DNA of 26,035 nucleotides from Nemertoderma westbladi (taxonomy: Eukaryota; Xenacoelomorpha; Nemertodermatida; Nemertodermatidae): assembly GCA_032718475.1 (NCBI GenBank), contig JAUCBJ010006015.1, forward strand, positions 1 through 26,035, in the 5' to 3' direction. The notes beneath the pieces are model-generated. The model had not been told where the DNA came from. It worked only from the letters and a program-made list of their open reading frames with translations, and ran no database searches. Below are positions 1 through 8,671 of the stretch, piece after piece. The stretch's first letter is position 1; the number at the start of each line of letters is the position of its first letter. The position numbers and the translations under genes are program-made.

Positions 1-158
1 TCTCGAGTAAGCGGCCGCTCGTGCTGCGCGACGCTAACGTACGTTTATTTATATACTGCGAGACGTTAGAATAAGCTGGAGTCCTGAAGTGCTATAGTGG
101 AACCAAAAACTTATCCACATCCACACACATACACATACATACTAATAAAGGTGTCGCG

Positions 159-320
159 ATGTCGGGTTATAATTCTACTCCAGCTCTCCGAAATGTTGAT
201 CCAATCGACAGTAAACAAACTGAACATATATACAAAAAACCATACCAATTTCAGGGTCTTCATAACTCGGTGAAAAGGGCTCCTTACCGCAACGCTTGCG
301 TTGCGTTTCTAATAATATAA
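159..320 (+). CDS. Small unassigned ORF, possible first coding exon
   Basis: A 53-codon ORF starts at an ATG in a GC-rich context (gtgtcgcgATGtcg) and ends at TAA 318-320. The product is hydrophilic, rich in Asn, Tyr, Lys and Gln, and turns hydrophobic at its very end (residues 45-53, ACVAFLII-like), which could be the start of a membrane segment cut off by a missed splice. No family was recognised. The MITE-like element begins 9 bp after the stop. The ORF runs opposite to the Tm-1-like gene and would lie within the 3' part or intron of that gene. The bases before it (1-158) show nothing else clear. It may be noncoding; low confidence. Confidence 0.2.
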   Translation: MSGYNSTPALRNVDPIDSKQTEHIYKKPYQFQGLHNSVKRAPYRNACVAFLII

Positions 321-328
321 TATATAAA

Positions 329-650
329 TTACGGAAGCCCGAAGTGGCCAGACAACCACACAGACACCTAGACAAACACACACACATCATTTTTCATTTT
401 GGGGGGGTGGGGTGTTGGTGTGGTTGTCCAGTTGTGTGTGTGGTTGTCCAGTTGTGTGTGTGGTTGTCCAGTTGTGTGTGTGGTTGTCCAGTTGTGTGTG
501 TGATTGTCCAGTTGTGTGTGTGGTTGTCTATGTGTGTGTGTGGTTGTCCAGATGTGTGTGTGGTTGTCCAGTTGTGTGTGTGGTTGTCCAGTTGTGTGTG
601 TGGTTGTCCAGTTGTGTGTGTGGTTGTCTGGCCGCTTTGGGCTTCCGTAA
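329..650. mobile_element. MITE-like element with minisatellite core
   Basis: The left end (from 329, TTACGGAAGCCC) and the right end (to 650, GGGCTTCCGTAA) are inverted copies over about 35 bp, covering GGCCAGACAACCACAC on the left and its complement on the right, with two or three mismatches. A TAAA sits just outside each end (325-328 and 651-654), consistent with a 4-bp target duplication. No transposase is present. The body is a 20-bp tandem array that resembles the inner part of the terminal repeat. This is a non-autonomous DNA element; I do not assign a superfamily. Confidence 0.65.
421..628 (+). repeat. 20-bp minisatellite, about 10.4 copies
   Basis: The unit TGGTTGTCCAGTTGTGTGTG is repeated ten times in register from 421 to 620 with a partial eleventh copy. 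Most copies are identical. Variants are A for G at 503, a TCTATG unit near 529-532 and GATG for GTTG near 551. The GTGTGTGTGGTTGTC core also occurs in the terminal inverted repeat, so the array probably arose by expansion of subterminal sequence. ORFs across it on both strands are by-products of the periodicity. Confidence 0.95.
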
Positions 651-660
651 TAAATAGATA

Positions 661-1006
661 CAAAATATAAAATACATCATACATTAGAAATAGTACACCA
701 TACATCAATCATAATCATACAGTGTTATCCACAATCTGAAAATATTTTTGTGTCTTGACTAATTGATAATATAAATTTGATAGTGAATAATTATTTCAGC
801 AACATAATAAGAGGTTACAAATTAACTTGACATGAAAAAGTTTGAAAAATATGTCATGTCATATGTAGTTATCGTTGCAGTATTATTGTTCTTATATTTA
901 CCTACCATATATCAACCATATTAAAATACTATTAAATAAAAAGTAAAATACTTTTTTACTTTCCCCGATATATTTAGACTATAATTTAGATACACTTATC
1001 TGTTTA
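661..1006. other. AT-rich non-coding stretch
   Basis: About 345 bp of AT-rich sequence without a convincing ORF. Its position immediately 3' of the last visible Tm-1-like exon (minus strand) suggests an intron or 3' flank of that gene. I see no exon matching the rest of the family. Confidence 0.5.
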
Positions 1007-1009
1007 TCA

Positions 1010-1621
1010 AACCAACCTTTTTGGTGCCGCTGGATATATACCATCGCAAAATGTGTCCAGAATCTCCGAGGTGGTGATGTCTATAACCCCTCCCTTGAAC
1101 ATGCCCCTGTCGGCCATGGCTGTAAATACATCCCCACCACCAGCTACAACATGGAATGTAACGACTTCGTAACCGGCGTCCACTAACATCTGGAAGCAAC
1201 GTTCCACACACGGCGTAGTAGTTCCTATCATCGACATTGCAACCCGTTTCGCGGCTCCACATGTAGCTAATCTTTTTGGCAACACTTCATCAATGAATGC
1301 CAGACCATGCTCAAGGGAGTTCATATTCTTAGACTTCTTGTGAACTGGGTTAGTTTTACCACCGACCAACTGAGCTGCATAACATATTACCGATTTTAAA
1401 ACCACATTAAGGCCCAGGATGTCAACCACTGATGGGATGACTTCAATTGTCGGATGGACGACGTGCAATCCCATCGTGGATATGAGAATCTTTCTAACAT
1501 CGCCAGGTAGTTGCGACAAACACTCAAAAGCAATGTTGGTTCCATTTGATCCTCCCATTGCCAATATGGCATCGAATCCTTCATCAGAATGCACTTGCAA
1601 AAGTAATTTGCCTGTCTTTTT
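1010..1621 (-). CDS. Tm-1-like ATP-binding (UPF0261) protein, exon 2
   Basis: Encodes the middle of a UPF0261/Tm-1-like domain. The exon opens after a 3' splice site (AG at 1622-1623 on the minus strand) and reads KKTGKLLLQVHSDEGFDAILAMGG onwards. Family landmarks in order are GGSNGT (nucleotide-binding type loop), LISTMG, SVVDILGLN, IGTTTPCVE, GYEVVTFH and DITTSEILD. Compared with my recollection of family members the STM-to-SVVD stretch is about five residues short, and the usual GG-x-AME segment reads GGGDVFTAM. The ORF stops at a TGA at about 1007 while the family domain continues, so translation probably leaves through a 5' splice site near 1006-1013 (AG|GTTGGT or TTG|GTTTGA). The remaining exons were not found in 1-1006. 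In tomato, Tm-1 blocks tobamovirus RNA replication; the role in animals is not known to me. Confidence 0.8.
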
Positions 1622-1859
1622 CTGAAATTAAAATGTCAATGCGAACTTATTATTATTAATTTATAGTTATATTTATTATAATAAGAAGCAATAAATAATT
1701 ATTTATCTAGCTTATTTCTTACGTTTTTTCAGTGGGGAAAGAGCCCGTTTGAGCTCCATGACTAACAGCTACCCACCTAACTACTACACCCTACTACATC
1801 CTACTACACACCTAACAACTAACTGACTACCCACCCTATTAAATTTAGTAAAAACTTAC
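1622..1859 (-). other. Intron 1 of the Tm-1-like gene
   Basis: On the minus strand the intron opens with GTAAGT (complement of 1854-1859), a consensus donor, and ends with AG (1622-1623). The flanking codons join in phase 0, giving SQAVREIII-KKTGKLLL, which keeps the spacing expected between the AVxxM-type helix and the DG(A/V)-GLGG strand of UPF0261 proteins. It is 238 bp long and contains CTA-rich degenerate repeats near 1770-1830. Confidence 0.85.
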
Positions 1860-2102
1860 GATGATTATTTCTCGTACGGCCTGAGAATTATCGATTCCGC
1901 CTTTTCTTTCCACCTCAAATTTGTTACATTCCTCGTCGGTAAAGACATCGATCCTATCATGTTTGAAGGTTTTATCGTGTTGTAACGGCATTGTGCCGCA
2001 ATTAATCACTAAAGTCTGCATTCCTTCGCATTCAAGACTGCAAGTCAAATACTCCAATGCTTCTAGCTTGGTGTCAAAAGTTCCAAACACACAGACCTTC
2101 AT
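1860..2102 (-). CDS. Tm-1-like ATP-binding (UPF0261) protein, exon 1
   Basis: First coding exon, 81 codons, starting at the ATG whose first base is 2102. The first residues, MKVCVFGTFDTKLEALEYL, carry the family's N-terminal GTFDTK-x-E signature. About 60 residues later comes the GGIDNSQAV stretch that matches the conserved R/D-xx-AV position before the nucleotide loop. The exon ends in phase 0 at a consensus GTAAGT donor. The conserved motif sits at the expected distance from this ATG, which supports the start. The upstream sequence is AT-rich with a TTATTATTATT run; I see no clear TATA box. Confidence 0.85.
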
Positions 2103-2767
2103 TGTTGATTGTTTGGAGTTGCAAACGTTTATTCAAAACAATTATTATTATTATTATTCTATAAAACAATTATTATTTCGTAGAAAGATTAATTCAAATA
2201 TACTTATTTATTACATCGGAAAAAAGTGGAACTTTTCACTATTCTCGAGGCATTTTATTTACCGAGCGACAGCGAGATTAATAATGTGTCGAGAGAATAT
2301 TGAAGCTTTTGAAGATCACTGCAGATTTTGGACAAAATCTTCCGGATATCCGGCCGTATCGGATATCCGGTGCATTCGGCGATTGCAGGAACTTAATGCG
2401 TGTATCCTTAACAACATTGAATATAATTGATTTGAACTGATTCTTCACAAATAAGGTAAATGATATTCGTGTTCAAAAAGTGAGTGTCACATTCGCTGTA
2501 ACAGAAATTAGAGTTTCAAGAACCTCGACTTAAGAAACAAGAAACTCTACCAAATTAAAAAGTGTCGGAAAACCTTATATAGTCTGTGGAGGTCATCTTC
2601 TGGACAGAAGGTAGCATACAAGGGGTCTACTACACTTTCCTAGAGACTGAGTAGACAAATTCTTATCAGACACATCTATAAAGATATAAAGAAAAAGTCA
2701 ACCAAACCACATAATAAGCCGGGGCAATTTTGGTAATTTATGCTAGGAGACGACGTAACTGTCTGTA
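2103..2767. other. Upstream flank, no gene recognised
   Basis: This 665-bp stretch separates the Tm-1-like start codon from the 3' end of the LINE. It holds a TTATTATTATT run (2142-2157) and a pair of GGATATCC-centred palindromes at 2342-2370. A plus-strand ORF covering 1921-2430 runs partly antisense to exon 1 and has no recognised domain, though its last ~50 codons (about 2284-2430) are less biased than its start. Confidence 0.5.
2342..2370. repeat. Paired CCGGATATCCGG palindromes
   Basis: CCGGATATCCGG (2342-2353) is a perfect 12-bp palindrome, and 2360-2370 repeats CGGATATCCGG six bases later. The pair can also fold on itself. No function assigned. Confidence 0.6.
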
Positions 2768-2794
2768 ATTATTATTATTTATTAATTTCGTGCA

Positions 2795-2940
2795 TATGAG
2801 TTAAGTTGTACACAGCACAGAATAAGTAAGTATGAATTAAGTTTTACACAGCACAAAGTAAGTACGTATGAAGTAAATTTTACACAGCATAGAAGAATAA
2901 CTATTTAAGTAAGTACTATAGAATTGTAGACAGCACCAAA
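2795..2940. repeat. Degenerate 36-bp tandem repeat
   Basis: The pattern TATGArTTAAGTTkTACACAGCAC starts at 2795, 2831 and 2867 (period 36). A fourth, more diverged copy (tatagaattgtagacagcac) begins at about 2917 after an insertion. It lies in the presumed 3' UTR of LINE-1. Confidence 0.75.
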
Positions 2941-3118
2941 TAAACGAAATCAACTCGTACAAACAAAGTTTAGTATAGTATTTAACTCATTCATAGAGAA
3001 TCCAGGAACCTCCTTATAATTGTATCGACAATCTGTAATGTATCATCTACAAATGCTACTGTAAGATATAGCCCGTGAATCAGGAAACCAAATAATATTG
3101 TTACACAATTTACTGTTT

Positions 3119-4978
3119 CTAAGGGGACCACATTCGCCTTAAATTAGCACCAGATATAGTTCTGCAATCAGATAAGCACAACTCGGCCAAAAATTGTAAT
3201 GAAGGTTTCATAGCATTTGATTTTAAATTTTCAGTAAATTTCAAATATCTACTAACAACCATAGATTTTGGATATAGGAATGGCACAATATTTTCAACAA
3301 TGAATCTGTGTGTGTTAAATGGTAACTTCCAAACAAGTCTTATATTAATATTCCAAGATGAAAACAAACGAGTACATTCTTTAGACCAAATATCCCAAAG
3401 ACAACTACCATAAAATGATGTTGCATAGATACGTTGTAATTCTGACAATGAGCTAGGATGTAGATAATGAAATTCTTGTCTTAAACTACTTAGTTTACCG
3501 ATAAATTGACCCCTTTTTATTAAAATATCACACGAAAACAAACCAGTATAATGAAAAATGTTGCCCAAAATGTTGAATCTGTTGCACCCAAGGTAAATCT
3601 GCATTATTTAACGAAATATTAGCCATTGGAGGCTTCCAATTAAACCCAAAAGGAATGCATTTAGTTTTATTTTTATTTGGATCAGTATTAGTACTAAACT
3701 TCATATTATATTCCTTCGCAAAAACTGTGCATAAATGAACCATGAACTGTAAACCAATTATAGAAGGGCACAATAATAAAATATCATCAGCATATATAAA
3801 AATACCGAAGTATCTAGAACCAATATGACACCCCACCTGTGAGTCTCGAAGTTTCTGTACTAGCGAATTTAGTATAACGCAGAAGAGGACAGGACTGGCG
3901 ACTGAACCTTGCCTGACTCCATTCGATATCCCAAAAATGTTAGAGACATGACCTCCCCACTTCACCCTACATGATTGCCCCCTATATATAGACAAAACGG
4001 TTCTAATAAATAATGGCGAGAAACCTTTTTTTAACAGTTGTAGGAATAGCGAAACCCAGTCAACCATATCGAATGCCTTGGACAAGTCCATAAAACATCC
4101 ATAAACAGGAGTGGAGAACCTCGAATAAACGAGACAACTTCACTAGAGGCCCATGTACACATCGACGTACTGGAATCCTTCAGGAAGCCAAATTGGAGTT
4201 CGTCTACTTGTAAGGAATCATGTTGCGAGAGAACCATGACCCACTCAAAGACCTTCAGAATTAGTGACGAAATGGCAATCGCTCTGTAGTTTGATGACCT
4301 GGAGATATCACCTAAACTGTCCTTCACCAGCGGAACTAGTGACGTAATTAAAATAAATTTAGGAACTGACCCGTGCACCAAACAAGCATTAAAGACAACT
4401 GAAAGTAATTGCGCAAACTTCAGAGGTGCATTTATAATACAATCCGAAATGAACTGTCCAGAGACATCCAATTTACCAGTTTTCAATTTGGCAATAGCTG
4501 CCTCAACGAGACCTGGAGTGACCCACTGACTTTCCCCCACGGGGAGGTTTTCAATGCCATTCTTAATACGAGACTCTAAATTATTGAAATCCGTAGTATA
4601 TCCCTGGTTATACAAATCCGCATATATCGCAGCAAATTTATTCGATATACCTTCTCCCGATGTTTCCCCATCAACAACATGACTCAACCCAGTTAAATTA
4701 CCTCTTAGTTTCCTTATTTCATTGAAAATATCTCCAATATTATTTAGCACATATTCCAAAAACTTATCCCGGCAAATTTGATCTATTTTACCTTTTAATC
4801 GCCTAACAGCATAATTTATATTGTAAATTTGCACGTCTACTAACATGAAACAAATTGCTCTGAGACGCATTGGGCCTTCCAGCGGACACCCACACATTAT
4901 GCCAAAAAATAGTTTCATCGCGATAGGGTCGCACATGTTCATTCCAACCAGGTAAAGTGGGGTGGTCTGATTGGCCAC
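3119..4978 (-). pseudogene. LINE-1 ORF2, reverse transcriptase part (broken)
   Basis: Three overlapping minus-strand frames (4978-4031, 4091-3528, 3604-3119) together give an RT and its C-terminal region. Signs are SNYRAIAISSLILK, a QFGF-x-DSST block, motif A FMDLSKAFDMVDW, GVRQGSVASPVLF, and the catalytic IYADDILL (Y-A-D-D about 100 residues after the motif-A Met). After the palm come KRGQFIGKLSSLRQEFHY, FYGSCLWD and LPFNTHRFIVE blocks typical of the C-terminal region of this LINE type. The frames shift near 4060 and near 3570, so no single protein can be made. RT would copy the element's own RNA at a nicked target. Confidence 0.85.
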
Positions 4979-5989
4979 TATGCATTACAGGCTTAGGCAG
5001 AGATTGTACTGCAATATCTAAAGCTTCTAGTATATTAAACGCAAAAGTATCAATATTACCAACATGTAAACTGTCAACACAAAATAGATTATCGCAATCA
5101 GCACATTGTAAATTTAAGCCCTGTAAATTATTATCTAAAATATTTTTAAAATTCGTTCTTTGATCCTCGTTTGCACGACTGTAACTCGGACAACCACTTG
5201 ACCCATTACTGACCACTGGGTCGGCCCCAAAATCTTCAACAGCGAATTTAGCGTAAACTGGGCTATGGTTAGACATGTTTGCACCATTATGAACCACACC
5301 ACCCTCTGCGCAATTATTTAAACAGTTATGTGTCATAATAAAATGGTCAATTATACTAGTAGACACATTATTGTCTACTACTTGCATATAAGAGTAATCA
5401 ATTGGAAATTTATTTCATAACAATTCTAAATTATTATCCCTAACAAATGATGACACCAAATTAACATGTGCAGTATTCCTTATAAAGTCAGAATTAAAAT
5501 CACCAGCTATAATTATGTTTGGTGTGTGCACTGTAGAAATTAGATTACATAAATCATTAATTAATATTAGAAAATCATCAGATACACTGTTAGACCGTCT
5601 ATCTACTGGGAAATAAACATTAAGAACTACAAACGATTTATCCGGTAAAGTGAACTTTACACCCTGCAATCGTGAGTTATTTGATTCACATTTGGAAGCG
5701 AAACTAGCCAAGGCAGGATTAATTAGCAGACTCAGACCACCTGATGGACGCCCTGATTGTGAATCATTACTATATTGCGCAGGAACATGAAAACAACGAA
5801 AACTAGGAAATTCTTTACTAATATAACTAAATTTAGCTTCAGTTTAAAATGCTCCTGCAAGCAGACAATATCTGCACCAGGCAACAAACACTTTATAAAA
5901 TAAACTTTATCAGCTCCAAAACCTGTGCTATTATACGATACCATAGATATAGTGCGATGTAAAGCGGGTGAGTTGGTTTTGGTAGCCAT
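4803..5989 (-). pseudogene. LINE-1 ORF2, AP endonuclease part (broken)
   Basis: The ORF begins at the ATG at 5989. An APE-type endonuclease can be followed through SYNSTGF, the Glu-bearing CLQEHF, an SGGL segment, VLNVYFPVD, IIIAGDFNSDF (Asp/Asn catalytic motif), SIIDHF and SNHSPVY (His motif). There is a frameshift around 5730-5850, then one in-frame TGA at 5412-5414 between the 5711-5415 and 5387-4803 segments, which are in the same frame. Another shift near 4850 leads into the RT frame. APE endonucleases nick the target DNA for target-primed reverse transcription. Confidence 0.8.
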
Positions 5990-6103
5990 TGTTAGTTAGT
6001 TATTATTAAACAAGAAGTATTAAACTGGTTAAGAAAAAAAAAATAAGAAACTGAAAAATATATATACAGAAATATTAAGTATGCATTATATATCAATACA
6101 AGG

Positions 6104-6625
6104 TTACACGTTTGAGGTCCTTTCAACATTATTACCGGTACCCCTCCACTGATTTATATGGCCTTTGGAATAGTTAATCCACTTTCGGACGAATACTCCT
6201 CTCGGCCAGAACGAAGGTTCCATAACCTTATCCAAATCAGACTTACTGACCTTAATCCTGAAACTGGACGACCATGAACTGGGTGGAGACACCTTAGCAA
6301 TTGCACCTTCTTCCACTGTGACTCCAAGAGACATAAGATCCTCTGATAGATCCTTCGCCGTAATCTCGTTGTCCAATCTGCATACATAAATCTCCGGAGG
6401 GGGGCCCACAGCAGCACGCAACCGTAGCCCTCCACTGCTCCCAGTGCCGGTAGGGCTCTTAGTTCCCTCCATACAAGCCCGCCTACGAGGCCTGACTTTC
6501 ATCCATGGGTTATTCGGATCATCCCTAGGATTTATATCGGAATTATCAGCGGAGTTGATGTACCTGCTGTTGCAAACAGTAAACTCCGCGATACGGGATA
6601 CTGGAGTTGGCAGTATGGATGCCAA
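6104..6625 (-). pseudogene. LINE-1 ORF1, fused to the BEL LTR
   Basis: A 173-codon frame with a basic, Pro/Arg-rich N-terminal part (NPWMKVRPRRRACMEG) and a C-terminal RRM-like region (IYVCRLDNEITAKDL ... GVTVEEGAIAKVS ... SSFRIKVSKSDLDKVMEPSFWPRGVFVRKW). That arrangement is usual for the nucleic-acid-binding ORF1 of CR1/L2-like LINEs. The first 11 residues, including the ATG at 6625, come from the neighbouring LTR (which ends at about 6593), so the natural N-terminus is lost. This part of the frame is open and less decayed than ORF2. Confidence 0.7.
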
Positions 6626-7208
6626 CCGGTGTGTGTGTTATACGCGTCGCCGCGTCCATAGGCTGCTAAAAGCTGTGGTCTGGATATAATAGGCCGAAAG
6701 GCCGCTGAAATAACTGAGTTTTTACTCTCAGTTGTTGTAATCACAGAACATAATAATAGCACATTCAGAATATAATAGCACGGTAGTGACGACGACGGTT
6801 AAAAACCGGTCTCACAACTGTATTGAAATCAACTGAATCAGAATCAATAAGTGCAACGGTTATATTATTAACACATATTAATCACCTCTACTCTACTGAA
6901 TGGCCTGTCCAATAGATGCGCTCTAATCACTTCCAATCTGTTTTCCCCACCCATCATTGGCTTATCCTGATTAATTGTCACCTCGCCACTCCCTGCTGCC
7001 ACTGTCCCCACGTGCTAGCCTTGATAGCCCCTTTATCCCTCTGAGATGGTTTGACCTCTCAACTTTCCTTGTGGCTGGCGATGTGTATCGCCCAAATTGG
7101 TTATTAGGTGACATTACTTATTGGTAATGTCACCTTTCCAATTATAATTGGTAAAATGCCACTAAGCCCATTTTCGGTGGGTAGTGCATGGAATTGAATC
7201 CGCTTACA
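6593..7208 (-). repeat. 3' LTR of the BEL/Pao element
   Basis: Aligns along its length with 14079-14710. Shared landmarks include gtctggatataataggccgaaagg-type sequence near 6680, ggttatattattaacacat near 6858, ctgtccaatagatgcgctc near 6905 and ggtgggtagtgca near 7180. On the minus strand it opens with TGTAAGCGGATTC right after the G tract. Its other end, ATCCCGT on the minus strand, is ambiguous by a few bases because the canonical CA is not obvious. Confidence 0.85.
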
Positions 7209-7223
7209 CCCCCCCCCCCCCCC
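7209..7223 (-). promoter_or_regulatory. Polypurine tract (G15) next to the 3' LTR
   Basis: Fifteen consecutive C on the plus strand read as G15 on the element's sense strand, directly abutting the TG that starts the 3' LTR. This is the position of the plus-strand primer. The corresponding right LTR is not followed by a C tract, as expected, because only the internal side of the 3' LTR carries it. Confidence 0.65.
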
Positions 7224-7252
7224 ATGCTATCTTCCCGGTGAGAAGATAGCAT
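7224..7252. other. Perfect 11-bp stem-loop beside the polypurine tract
   Basis: ATGCTATCTTC (7224-7234) pairs exactly with GAAGATAGCAT (7242-7252) around a 7-base loop. It adjoins the C15/G15 tract. Function unknown; it may affect priming at the tract or be an insertion footprint. Confidence 0.7.
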
Positions 7253-7699
7253 CAACCTTAAGTGCGCTTCAATTCCGCTGGAATCCAATCTAATATTGGA
7301 TGTTGGAAGGAATTTTCTTCTCGGGGTCAGCTTTCCACGCCTGCTCCCCTGGGTCTGTTATCACTACCCATCCTTGGTACATCTGTGAGCTAAGCTGTAC
7401 CAAGGCATCTGGTGTCTCTGTTTTAGACGATCGCCCTCACTCCTCACACAATTTTACCTCTCGGACTTTGTTGTCCCTTCCTCTCTCACCAGTCCCTTAG
7501 GACTCATCCCCCTCCATGCTCGCTCCCCACACTCGGACCTCGCACCCCTTACTTTTCTCCCTTAACTCTAGCACCTTCTCCCCATGCTCCCCTTACTCAA
7601 CCCGTTTTATCCTCACTCACTTCTGTCGGGCCTCACATTCTCGTTCTCACACTCAAGAAATGTGATCCGTCTAATGTCTCGTCCTCCTGTTCTAGTCAA
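7253..7699. other. Internal 3' region of BEL element, no gene seen
   Basis: About 450 bp, pyrimidine-rich on the plus strand (purine-rich on the sense strand). The only ORFs are short and compositionally biased. No pol domain is recognised here. Confidence 0.45.
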
Positions 7700-8284
7700 T
7701 TAGTCCCCAGTCCCACTAGCTAGTTGGAAAAAGGTTGTATTTGACAATAGTACGTATATTATATATTCGTCTACACGACGTGTCTTAACGCCCCCCCCCC
7801 CCCCCCCTCCCCCCCCCCCTCTTTCGGAAGTGATATGACTCGTCTCTCCCCGTCTCGCCCCCCATTTAAGTGAATCCGCAAGTCCCGCACCGTATTCCTC
7901 TCGGAACTTGTTCCACTCCATTGGCTTGTGGCACGTGAGTCCCATCAACTGACCCATCGCCACGACTCCGTATTGTCCCGTGTTATCCATCAATCCTAAT
8001 CCATCAGGTTTCGTCATAGCCATGTAGACTACCTGCATGTCCAGAAGATTCGGGGTGCCCGGTCCAATAATCCTCTCTGCGTTGCCGCGTATCGCCGATC
8101 CAATCTCGATCGCAGTCTTTGACCTTACCAGCTTCTGCATCGCATCCGCATCCAGTAGGCGGTTCAACTTTGGCCCGGTCTTCTTACCATAGGTCGCTAG
8201 GTCAAGCAGAAAAATAACTCCGTTCACCGCCACTAAATGCAGCAATATAGTTCTACTCGACCGCTATACGATAAACTCCTTCAT
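7700..8284 (-). CDS. Unknown protein within the BEL element
   Basis: An open frame reaches 181 codons from a TTG at 8245. Extending it upstream gives an ATG at 8284 (MKEFIV) followed by an in-frame TAG at codon 7, then RSSRTILLHLVAVNGVIFLLDLATYGKK. The product has an N-terminal hydrophobic stretch (about residues 3-18 of the TTG-initiated form), a central YGKKTGPKLNRLLDADAMQKLVRS block, an NLLDMQVVYMAMTKPDGLGL block and a Trp-containing C-terminal part (MEWNKFREEYGAG). A Gly run follows, encoded by a G tract, and the last ~30 residues are probably not natural. It resembles no RT, RNase H, integrase or envelope that I know. Its helix-rich, low-repeat composition suggests a formerly real protein, perhaps captured and perhaps nucleocapsid-like; that is a guess. 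Confidence 0.45.
7791..7819. repeat. C17-T-C11 homopolymer tract
   Basis: Seventeen C (7791-7807), one T, then eleven C (7809-7819). On the minus strand it encodes the Gly run inside the unknown ORF. Such tracts slip easily and may also hide sequencing error or a frameshift. Confidence 0.9.
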
Positions 8285-8671
8285 AGTTTCTCCGCCATCA
8301 CGATTCTCCTCTCTCACCAGACTGGTGGTGCCTTAGAAAGGCTCAGTAGAGCAAGAGATAACTAAGTATGGTCTTAATTAGTTTAAATCGGTGATGGCGT
8401 ACCTCCTATCTGCGTTCTGCCTATGTGTTCACTCCCCAACCTTAACTGATGTGCTATTACATTATCTACTACTCAATTATTATGTAAGTAATTCATCACT
8501 ACTTGTCTACAGAGAAGACTAGCTACAATTTTCTTACTCTTGTACTAGCTTCCTACCAGAGACCCTTCTGGCTCTGTAGCAATGTTCTAACTCTAGCACT
8601 ACGGGCTATGCGCTACAGTAGTCTAGTTTGTGTGGCCTACTTAGTCTATCCTACCACGCCTACATATCCTC

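Larger units (their letters stand above)
2768..6592 (-). mobile_element. Decayed APE-type LINE (LINE-1)
   Basis: A non-LTR retrotransposon on the minus strand with ORF1 (to 6104), an endonuclease-RT ORF2 (about 5989-3119) and a 3' UTR. I place the 3' end at the AAT-rich microsatellite (2768-2785 on the plus strand), since many LINE clades end in short repeats. The 5' end is missing: ORF1 runs straight into the LTR of the BEL/Pao element at about 6593. ORF2 is broken by at least three frameshifts and one nonsense codon, so it is dead. The ORF1 layout and the RT motifs suggest a CR1/L2-like group, but clade assignment needs a phylogeny. Confidence 0.75.

Noticed and set aside
1-20. XhoI and NotI sites (CTCGAG, GCGGCCGC) within the first 18 bases as vector or linker residue
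   Set aside because: Suggestive of a cloning junction, but the sequence goes straight into native-looking DNA and nothing else vector-like is seen; cannot be decided from here.
296-708. ORFs on both strands through the 20-bp array
   Set aside because: They exist because the repeat has few stop codons; the products are pure repeats (CVWLSS / QLDNHTHNW types).
1419-2430. Plus-strand ORFs over the Tm-1-like exons
   Set aside because: The minus strand has recognised family motifs and a consensus splice junction; the plus frames have none.
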